Assembly (NCBI GenBank): GCA_951799405.1
Contig: OX637345.1
Location: forward strand, 14,694,001-14,758,000
Direction: 5' to 3'
DNA length: 64,000 nt
Origin: Agapetus fuscipes
Taxonomy: Eukaryota > Arthropoda > Insecta > Trichoptera > Glossosomatidae
The notes below the pieces were generated by a model. It saw nothing but the letters and a program-made list of their open reading frames with translations, was not told the origin of the DNA and did no database searches. The position numbers and the translations under genes were made by a program. Shown piece after piece: positions 30,165 to 39,600 of this stretch (its first letter is position 1; each line of letters starts with the position of its first letter).

Positions 30165-30795
30165 TAATAATAATAATAAATTGACAATATTTTTAGTGCC
30201 GTTTTGTGAATTCACTGCAAGGGCACTGCAGAGCCATAGCCCCTCCCGAACAAGCATGTCTTCAATCCTGACTTAAATGCACTTGTACTCTCCTCAGCTC
30301 TCAGCTCGTGTGGTAAGGCATTCCACAGCAGAGGGCCAGCAATGCAAAAAGCACGATCTAAATAATTGGCCATGTTGCTTCTGCAGGGAACCCTGAATCT
30401 ATTCACAGCAGTACTGCATGCAGACCTCAGAGTACCCCGCCTACCCTCTACTGTGTCCCCCACACATAGCTCTGAGATATACAGTGGCGCAATGTTCTGC
30501 GAGGACTTAAATACAGTTAAGCAGACCTTGTACTCCACCCTCTCCTTTATTTTCAGCCAATGAAGCTGATCCCTGAGTGAGGGTGTGATGTGCTCAGTAA
30601 TTTTTAAATTACAGATCAAACGTGCCGCAGCATTAAGCACAGATTGAAGTCTGCCCAGCTGTACAAGTGGCAAGCCACTGTATATCCCATTACAGTAATC
30701 AAGCCGGGAGAGCACAAATACTTAGGTGTAAGATATCAACCGAAGAGGAGATCTCATTGAGCATAGCCATTGCCCTCCCCACAGTCATAACCCTA
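30165..30795 (-). pseudogene. CR1-like LINE 3' part
   Basis: Reverse: MTVGRAMAMLNEISSSVD, then after a frameshift near 30715 SRLDYCNGIYSGLPLVQLGR, LNAAARLICNLKITEHITPS, LHWLKIKERVEYKVCL, LDRAFCIAGPLLWNALPHEL, LKTCLF. The stop is at 30212, then a short 3' UTR and (TTA)n tail at 30166-30178. Confidence 0.78.
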
Positions 30796-31009
30796 GGTAG
30801 GTTAGTCTTGGCAACACCACAGTGACAAACATCACATGACAAAACAACGCAAACATGAAACACGACAGGAAAGAACATCACAACGACGAAACATCACTTT
30901 GCCTTGACTTGGCAACACCACAGTGACAAACATCACATGACAAAACAACGCAAACATGAAACACGACACGAAAGAACATCACAACGACGAAACATCACAT
31001 TGCCTTGAC
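30796..31009. repeat. Degenerate acatcacatgac tandem with a 90-bp duplication
   Basis: 30814-30907 and 30908-31008 are two near-identical copies of a block starting ttggcaacaccacagtgac and ending gccttgactt, each made of shorter acaaaacatcac-type units. Confidence 0.65.
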
Positions 31010-31383
31010 TTATAGGTTGGTGTGAGTACTGTTTCCTTTGCCAACGTCACCGCTGTTTCAGGGAAGCTCGGCAAAGGTTGCAGGGTTTATGTTCATTTGA
31101 AGTTTGGCTTTTAATTGCTATGGATCTATAATAATAATCTATAATCTATAATCTAAGTTGCAAGGATATATTCATTTAAAGCTCTCAGATGTATGCCCAC
31201 AAACCAACAAGTGTAGTTCGCGCTTACAAATGCTGAATGTGTACTTACAAATAAAATCCAAACCTCAAATGAACATAAGCCCCACAACTTTTGCCGACCT
31301 TCCCTGAAACAGGGGTGACATTGGCAAAGTGAACCATTTTTTACAGTATGGGTGGTCAGCCTCATACCAACCTATAAGTCAAG
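31010..31383. repeat. Opposed pair of family B copies
   Basis: 31010-31130 forward (acttataggttggtgtgag, ggttgcagggtttatgttc), 31135-31383 reverse and full length (tataatctaagttgcaagga to accaacctataagtcaagga). Confidence 0.7.
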
Positions 31384-31505
31384 GAATATGAATGAATAAT
31401 AAATTACATTTAAATATAAAAAAGAACAAAACCTTACAAAGAAATCTATACAAAAAAAGTCAAAAATTTCCTATGCAAAAAATGTAGCAAATGAATACAC
31501 CAACA

Positions 31506-31898
31506 TTAGAAATCAACATTGCAGATTAGCCGCCACTTCTTCCTGTCCTTGCATACTTCTTTCATTTCATCCAGAGTCATAACCTTTTTCATACAAGTCC
31601 TCCTTTTATTATGACTCTGGATATCCCAGTCATTCGCTATTTCAGAGATTTGATCCTTCCATACTTTTCTCGGTCTTCCTCTACCACGACATCCATCTAT
31701 TCTAGCAACATATACTTTCTTCGTCAATCTTTCATCACTCATTCTCTCCAAATGCCCGAACCATCTTAACATACTTCTTTTAATCTTCACTTTCACACTT
31801 TCTCTTGCACCACATTCTTCTCTTACAAAATCATTCCTCACCCTGTCACTTCGTTTTTTCCCAATCATACTTCTTAGATAGTACATGGATGAGTACAT
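31506..31898 (-). pseudogene. LINE ORF C-terminal fragment (KRRTCMK type)
   Basis: Reverse: MYYLRSMIGKKRSDRVRNDF, VREECGARESVKVKIKR, MLRWFGHLERMSDERLTKKV, GRGRPRKVWKDQISEIAND, KRRTCMKKVMTLDE, EVCKDRKKWRLICN, stop. The frame is open; it is the better preserved sister of 16515-17017. Family B lies about 120 bp downstream in the same orientation. Confidence 0.75.
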
Positions 31899-31924
31899 AT
31901 TATGCAGCGTTATGCACCTATGCT

Positions 31925-32150
31925 GTTAAACTTTGCCAATGTCACCACTGTTTCAGAGAAGGTCGGTAAAGGTTGCAGGGTTTATGTACATTTGGGATTT
32001 GGTTTTTAATTTCTATGTATATATGCAGCATTTGTAAGCGCAAAAGTTCCCGCACGCCGTGCTGTGTTCCGCACGTGCCTGTTTGTGGGCATGCATTTTA
32101 TATGAATTAATTTAAATGTTAATTTTCACATCTACAACTTAGATTATCAA
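31925..32150 (+). repeat. Family B copy
   Basis: tgccaatgtcaccactgttt, ggttgcagggtttatgtac, tgtttgtgggcatgcatttt, ending aacttagattatc. Confidence 0.68.
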
Positions 32151-32159
32151 CTAAAGATT

Positions 32160-32645
32160 ATTATAGACATTGCATCACATGACAAAACAGTACAATGATG
32201 AAACACAACAGAAAAAACATTACAATGACGAAACATCACAAGGCAAAACATCACATGAAAAAACACCGCACATTATTAAAACATAACATAAACGGCACAT
32301 GAAAAAACATCACATGACCAAACATCACAAAACGCAAAAAAGGAAAATACAAAAACGGAAAAAGGAACATGTAAAAATGAAACATATGTACATGCATACA
32401 TTTTCGGTAAATTTTACAACCTATGCCGCCTTTATCTACAATCAGTGATGACAACGGCAAAGTATGCATTGATTGATAATTAACGTTTGTGATGTTTTGT
32501 CGAGTACTGTTCATTCGTGTGCCGTTTATGGTATGTTCTGTTTTAGGTATGTGATTTTTTGTCATGTGATGTTCTTCCATGTGAAGTAAAGTCATGTGAC
32601 GTTATGCCATGTGTTGTTTTGTCACTGTGCTGTTCTACCTGTCAC
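32160..32645. repeat. Degenerate acatcacatgac repeat with inverted arms
   Basis: 32160-32340 is built from aaaacatcacatgac units; 32470-32645 carries the complement (tgtgatgttttgtc, catgtgacgttatgcc). The arms could pair over the 130-nt centre. Confidence 0.6.
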
Positions 32646-32692
32646 TAGGTACCTACAATACCTGGCTGGACGCTACACAAGCCGCGACACGA

Positions 32693-32865
32693 CTGGGTTG
32701 AAAAATTAATCTGCCTTTATCAATGACCGGTCACCATGGGTCCATCCAGCTTTAAATACAACAATTAGGTCTTGCTTGAGAATTGGCGCTTTCTACAGTG
32801 ACGACCAAGCTCGCAGAGGGTTCTTGAAGTGTGATTCACACAAAAACAGCGCTCACAAATCCAGT
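32693..32865 (+). mobile_element. SINE-X 3' part
   Basis: ctgggttgaaaaattaatct, accggtcaccatgggtccat, gcgctttctacagtgacgac, ending gctcacaaatcc. Confidence 0.72.
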
Positions 32866-33544
32866 ACATCATTCTAATTCTATGTTTGTTAACTTTCGAG
32901 TAGTTTTCGAGAAATTTAGGTAACTCACTAGGCTACAATTTAACCGTTGTAGCTGTGACGCTAGCACGCTTGTGCTGTGGGTGGACACTGATGGAGAAAA
33001 TACGCCCACGTTTAAGTCTATTCTTGATGGGGCAACAGCACGGTTATTTTGTCTAGCCAACAGGAGGTACGCGGTTCGAATCTGAAGCGGTAAATAAATA
33101 AAAACTAGACACAAAATTGCTTCTTGGAAAATTTTTAGAAATTTCTTAACAACGAAAATTCTCCGAGTTTTAGGTCAGTTTCTCTTCACCTCAGAGAAAT
33201 TTATCTTGATGTATACTGGATAAAATTCTCTAAAGAAACGTTTTTTTTTTCTGAAAAAAAAAATGCATTCTCTGCCCTAAACCATTGCGAGTTTCTCCAA
33301 GGACAAAGTATCTACAAAGACTAGGTTTAATTTGTCAGCCAAAACCAAACAAAATTCTCTGAATTCCAAAAGTAAATGGATGCAATTAATGAAACATCAA
33401 ATCGGTGGGCTATAGTGGTTTTGACAACTTACTTAAGTTGAAGATGAATTGGGAGAAACTTTTAAGTAATTCGAGAATTAGAGAAACTACAAACAAAATT
33501 TAAGTACAAAATCTGTCAAGTGATATTATTATAAAGGAGGAATC
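32866..33544. other. No recognisable gene
   Basis: cgcggttcgaatctgaagc at 33070 is a lone B-box match without an A box. 33130-33500 has repeated gaaattctctgaa / gagaaac motifs but no clear period. Confidence 0.4.
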
Positions 33545-33812
33545 CTTGACTTATAGGTTGGTATGAGGCTGACCACCCATACTGTAAAAAATGGTTCACA
33601 TTGCCAATGTCACCTCTGTTTCAGGGAAGGTCGGCAAGAGTTGCAGGGCTTATGTCCATTTGAGAATTAGGTTTTTTTTTTATATTGTAGGTCCACATGC
33701 GGCATGTGTGTGAGCGCGAAATTATGCGTGTCTGCTTGTGGGAATGCATTTAAAATATGAATCTCAAATGATACATATTATCTTTGCAGCTTAGATTTAG
33801 ATTTAGATTAGT
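33545..33812 (+). repeat. Family B, full-length copy
   Basis: Best forward copy: starts ccttgacttataggttggta, then ccatactgtaaaaaatggtt, cctctgtttcagggaaggtc, cacatgcggcatgtgtg, tctgcttgtgggaatgcatt, ends in gcagcttagatttagattta. Confidence 0.75.
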
Positions 33813-34131
33813 AGATACAGTGCACGAGGATGAGTGTGAAAACATATGATGAATGTATCAAACGTGAATGAAGTGAAAGATGTGTGCCAAGATAAATAAA
33901 ATAAATGAACACGGTAATTATGTAAATATGAGCCGAGATATTTTGGCTGGTATTCGCAATTAATTCTTCAGGAATGAGTCGAGTGGAAAATATTCTAAAC
34001 AAAATGAGGAAAAAAAACACATTTGAAACTAAGTAAGTAGGTACCTACTTAAACCGCAGTAAAAAAGAGTATATTGGACTTCGAAATTCGTAAGTAGAAA
34101 ATATTAAGTTGAGTCATTCAAATCACATTAT

Positions 34132-34925
34132 AGGTTGGTATGGGGCTGACCTGCCACACTGAAAAATTGGACTGTTTCAGGCAAAGGCGGCGAGAATAGC
34201 AGGGTTCATGTGAATAGTATGAGGTTTGCGTTAATTTGTGCAAGCGCAGACATACACGTGAATCTTAAATGTATGTTTGAAGCTCACACTCGAGATGGAT
34301 TCTTTGAAATCGCAAAATTCGAAATTGTATTTTTTTCTCAACGGACAAACGTGAAGGTCTATGTAGCTAGGGTCCATAAAAACCAATAACAAAATATAAG
34401 TTTGCCTGTTCCTTAGAAACCCGGCTGTATGCCAAATGCCATTTTATTATTATTTGACTAACTACATATATGACTTCACTATATTTATACTTCTGAATTC
34501 ATTGACTTATAGGTTGGTATGAGGCTGGCCACTAATGCTATAAAAAATGGATCACTTTGCCAATGTCAAGAGTTGCAGGCCTCATTTGAGTTTGGGTTTT
34601 TACATTGCTAGTCCACATCCGCGCTTATACGTGTCTGCTTGCGAGAATACATGTAATATGAATCTTAAATGTAAAACATCTTTGCAATTTAGATTATAGA
34701 CTTGTTTTCGCCTGAATTCATACATCTAAAAATTCTTAGCAAGGCATTTTTAAGTCTAACGTTCCACGATTTTCGATTAGTCGGCAAAAGTTGCAAGGTG
34801 AGGTTTGGTTTTAATTTGTAAGTACACGCGTCAACTTACACGTGTCTGTTTGTGGGCATGCATTTGATATAAGTTTTGAATGTTAATAAGCCTTTGCAAC
34901 TTAGATTACAGATAGATTATTGATT
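34132..34925 (+). repeat. Three successive family B copies (34132-34300, 34503-34700, 34776-34925)
   Basis: All forward and internally deleted. The first two begin tataggttggtat; the last two end in aatttagattatag / aacttagattacag. Separate insertions, not a tandem. Confidence 0.65.
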
Positions 34926-35417
34926 TATAAGACTGCAGTTAAATTTGAAAATGTAAACAAGCAAGAATTTAAGCAGATCTCTTGATCGGCAATAAAAATA
35001 ACATAAAAGTTGTGTTAATTTCCGAGGTCGAGGTTAGTAAGAGAACAGCTGTGGGATTCTATTTTTAAAAAAATGTGTTGATCCAGCTTTTTTCCCGCCT
35101 CTGCCTGCGCATCACATTTTCTGACTCAAAATTTCGAAATAATAATAAATGTAAGGCCGACGAGGCGACAAAATGAAATACGACTTGTATACAAAACACA
35201 CAGGTACCAAAACATACCTACCAACGCGAGTTGCCCAAAATTACGAAAATAAATTTTGACACGAAGCAATAGCAACTACGTTACTTTGACGTTTGAATTC
35301 TGTATATTATAATCACTTATTGCATAATTGACAAAACGCCTGCCTAGAGAATAGAATGGACGGTTAATTTTGTTTTGATTGGGTTTGAAGACGTTGATTG
35401 AATGTAAATGGACTGAC
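34926..35417. other. No recognisable feature
   Basis: Repeat-free in my reading, leading into the possible divergent promoter; no downstream exon found for the - strand candidate. Confidence 0.4.
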
Positions 35418-35520
35418 CTTCGTCGTTGTGTCGACCCCCTGGGTTTTTCTCTTGTTCTTCAAAGAACAGGGTCCTGGCTGAATGCGGAGCACCCCGGCCC
35501 CGATTCTTGGAGCTATCCAT
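35418..35520 (-). CDS. Candidate first coding exon of an unidentified divergent gene
   Basis: On the - strand an ATG in a strong context (tcgccATGg) opens 34 codons starting MDSSKNRGRGAPHSARTLFF and ends at a good donor (gaag then gtcagt). It sits about 1 kb upstream of MED26 in head-to-head orientation, inside a locally GC-richer, repeat-free stretch (35400-36560). I do not recognise the peptide, and no second exon is visible in the repeat-rich DNA below 35400. It could be a chance ORF in a shared promoter region. Confidence 0.35.
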
Positions 35521-36557
35521 GGCGATTCAACACTTAATCCCGGCAAACATTTTCACCTTTTCAAAACCAATAATTGCAGCGACAAATTTCACTTCACCTT
35601 TCAAAACACAACACTCTGCCATATTTATCCGGCATTTTGACTTGTGATTGTTGGCGGACACGCCTACGTAATGCAGCAATATTTATTACAGATTACGGAC
35701 GCATCTCGAGTGGAGATAATTTTCCGATAAAATTGACGTTTGAGATAATAAAAATGTCGAAGGGAATATTGCAACCACGAGTCGCGGCCCTGCGCGCACG
35801 AGCGGTGAGAGAAAATGTTTTTTTTCCGAATGCCAAATTACGTCTCTAAAAATCCAATAGATGGCGAAGTCGGCGCAAAACTAACCAAAACATAACAAAT
35901 TTCGGCACGCACACAATACACTTTCTTGACACGATTGCGAAATTTTCTAACTTTTTTTCTTCTTATATCATTTTTGTATACAGATCGTTCAAAGAAATAT
36001 TTTCACACTGCTGTAAACTTGACAGATAAAAATATTTTTATGCTGTTTTTTTTGGTACTGCCATACGTCGAAAAACGATAAATAAGTTTTTTCATATTTA
36101 TTAAATTTCTTTGAGTTTTAATATTTTGTGATGAAATATAAAATAGTAGAAGATTTTTATTGTCCATTTTGCAATTTAAATTTATATTTTTCTTCCAAAT
36201 AGGTATATCAAGTCAACGACTGGCGGACAATTTGAGAAGCTTGCAATGACAGCCAAATTCCCTTTATTTACTTTTGCATTGTACACAACATGACTAAATG
36301 TACCAAATTGCTAATTTCTTTTAAATATTTTGTAAGCAAATTGAATTTGTCTACAGAGCATGTCTTTTTTGCCTGGTACGTGAACTACGATTCTCCGAAC
36401 GTGCGGCGGAAAGTCCCGAATGACGGACGCCTCGGCCTGATATCAGCTGAATTATTCGGCATAAGTGCCCTGTCTGGGCTATACGTAGTTTTTGGGTCAG
36501 CCATTACGCCTGAACGTTACACGTTTGTCTTATTTAGTTGAATATTTTGGTATATAA
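35521..36557. promoter_or_regulatory. Putative promoter / 5' region of MED26 and a divergent transcript
   Basis: About 1 kb without recognisable repeats, unlike the DNA on either side, and with GC-richer patches at 35640-35820 and 36370-36500. A short + ORF (35754-35804, MSKGILQPRVAALRARA) ends at a gtgaga donor, and a good acceptor (tcttccaaatag) lies at 36202. An 83-codon ORF at 36290-36541 ends 17 bp before the MED26 ATG. These could be 5' UTR exon, uORF or nothing; no TATA box was convincing. Confidence 0.35.
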
Positions 36558-36620
36558 ATGAGTAACACCGCTTATGAATTAACAAATCGACTTCTTAATG
36601 CCCTGGACAGTAATTACAAT
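36558..36620 (+). CDS. MED26: MED26 exon 1 (start codon, first LW helix)
   Basis: Encodes residues 1-21, starting MSNTAYELTNRLLNALDS. The ATG has the insect-like context aaATGa. The exon ends in phase 0 at aat followed by a consensus gtaagt donor. Reading through the donor gives an open frame to 36785, but family alignment (RLLQAID..N then M..VLEVIS in vertebrates) places the break here. Intron 1 is 3326 bp. Confidence 0.88.
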
Positions 36621-39600
36621 GTAAGTTGTCGGCTTTTTAAAGCTATTTGCGGCGAAAATGCGGTTATTCTGAAACAGCCCATGAATTTGGTTAACACATC
36701 ACTTGGGGTTCGAATATCTTATGACTTTTACAACATTGCCGAGGACGCAACTGGCTCCAGGATTCCTTTTGATGGCACCTTCTGATAATGGAGAAGCCCT
36801 CCCGAAAAAAACTTCCTGAAAAAAGTGGATTTGATGGTTTTCTTGCAGCATTCTCTGCTACAAAGTGACATTCGTGGGGGCCTCGCGGGGCAGTTATTCC
36901 TTATATAGTTTATCCAATGGCTTACACATACTCCCGCACACGAATAACAGTGAGTGCTTCATGAAGAAACTGTCTCCAAGCGAGGTTTGCTAGATATATC
37001 ACGTTTTCCTTCTGCGAGGTACTGTGTTTCATGACCTTATAGAGATTCCGTCAGTTCCTCTCATTTCCGCCCCAAAAAATACATATTTCAACTCTACAAT
37101 ACATGAAAATACTTATAAGCTATCCAAATAACACAAGAAATTGATATTTTCACGTTAAAACAGTGTTTAAAAATATTTTTCCAATGGCTGAAATACGTTG
37201 GACTTGTATGGTGGAATTTTGACAACTGTGATAACCTAGACAAAAAAAATGGCCAATGAAAATATTTTCAAAGAATTTTGTTTTTTATTAATTGAATTTA
37301 AATCGTTAAACGGTATAAATTAACAATAAAGTCTTATTTTATTGAAGAAAACGTAAATTTAATGTAAAAAATACAAAAAACGTTCATGAGAAAAAATCAT
37401 ATTGCACCTTCAACATGCAATCTTGTTATTTTGAATGATTCTTGACAAAAAGACTTTCAACGATGAGTTCCACACATTTGACACGAACAAAATGATGTGA
37501 TGTCACACGGTCGGGTTGCCAAGGCAAATGCTAGCTAATATTTTGTTATTGGTACCTAACGATGCCATGTAGCGAAATTTGCAAGGCAAGAAAATTTTAA
37601 ATTTACAACATTTAATCTAAGCTGCAAAGATATATATCATTTAAGATTTATATTAAATGCATTCCCACAAGCAGACATGTATAATTTCGCGCTAACACAT
37701 GCCGCATGTGGACCTACAATATAAAAACCCAATCTCAAATGAACAGAAGCCCTGCAACTCTTGCCGTCCTTCCCTGAAACAGGGGTGACATTGGCAAAGT
37801 GAAACATTTTTTACAGTATGGGTGGTCAGCCGCATACCAACCTATAAGTCAAGGAACCAACATCCTTGTCGAAAATGATCAGAATACATTTATCTATCGC
37901 TGATTCTTGTTACTTATTAAGTGGTCAAACTCATGGTTACCATTTAAATTGTTCGATAGCTTTTTTCTGTGTTGCATCAAAGATTGTTTCCTGTGATCTT
38001 TTGTTTTTTGCTTCTTAATTCCGTTGGAATGGTTTCTGCTCGAATTCCATAAACAAAAAAATTATGTTGTCACACTGTCGCGTTGCTAGGTAAATATTTG
38101 ATTATTGGTCGGTATGAGGCTGATATCCATACTGTAAAAAATGGTTCACTTGGCCAATGTCACCCCTGCGTCTTATGCGTTGTGGGGCTTATGTTCATTT
38201 GAGGCTTGGATTATATTTGTAAGTACACATTCATATTTCGCTGCCTTAGTTCTTGTTTATCGTATACGCCATTGAGAAAATTTTACATGAGCAATGTTTG
38301 CATGTGTACTGGACCAATGTGTCTTATGAAAACAAGAAATTCTTTAAAAAATATTTAAAAGAACTCTCACATTATCGAATTTTACGGTTTTTCTTAGCTC
38401 AGATTGTGTAGAATTTGATTCATAAGACAACTGCATGAAAAAGTCATATTTGACAAGATTGGCGTATATGATAAACAAGAACTGGGGGAGCGATTTGTAA
38501 GCGCGAACTACACGTGTTGGTTTGCGGGCATACATCTGAGAGCTTTAAATGAATATATCCTTGCAACTTAGATTATAGATTATTATAGGTCGGTATGAGG
38601 CTGATATCCATACTGTAAATATTGTATCACTGCCAATTTCATCCCTGTTTCAGGGAAGAGTTGCAGGGTGTATGTTCATTTGAGATTTGTGTTTTTATTT
38701 TGTGAGTACACCTGCAGCATATGGATAAGCGCGAACTCACATGTATCTGCTTGTGAGCATGAATTTGAAATGTTAATCTATGTTTGCAGCTTAGATTATA
38801 CATGAAATCGATATATTTAAAATATTTTGTTGACGAAAAGTCATTTGGATAAAGAATTCTTTGAATAAAACATGTAGGCGGGATGTGTGATCGAAAATAT
38901 CTGAAATGTTGGAGACAAAGTCTGTGTAAATGAAATATGAAGTCGACACAAATGGCGTACACAAAAAAATGGTGAAATCACTATTCCGTGTATCTATGGA
39001 AATACATACTAATATTTTGTTTCTCGTTGCTAATGTCACAAGTGAGAAAAAATTTCAAATTTGGAATGTCCGCCATTATGTTTTTTTTTGCTTTGTTCCT
39101 CAAGGTGTGGCCGCTATAATAAATTGAATGGTGTTTACTACGCAACTCATATAAATAAATATTATTACTGATTTTATCTTTGGTAGGTATACAATAAAAA
39201 GATTATTTCAATTCACATTGCAAAATAAATAATATTCATTCCATATCAGCGCAATGAAACAATATGAAGCCAATTTTCAAGGATATTAAATGCCAATTTC
39301 CCATCCAATCCCATTTCATTTTTCTGTTTCAATTCCACTGTTATTTCTTTTATATTTACGTTTCCGGTAATGCTTTCCAAACGGCCATTTCGATTGGACT
39401 CTGCTCTAAATCTGATTTAAGAATTTTTCAGCAGCAAACATCACAGGTTTATATGAATAAGGTCCTTAACAGCCAATACAAACTACTAGTACCGCTTTTT
39501 CCAGGCAATCCAGTTTTGTCGCAGCATCACAATTTATTGTCTTTGAAATTTGTGCTTGAGATTTTTTCTCAGTGGGGATAAAACTATAGTCTTTGGCAAT

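Noticed and set aside
36621..36785. MED26 exon 1 reading on past the gtaagt donor
   Set aside because: The extension breaks the LW domain, while exon 2 at 39947 continues it in phase.
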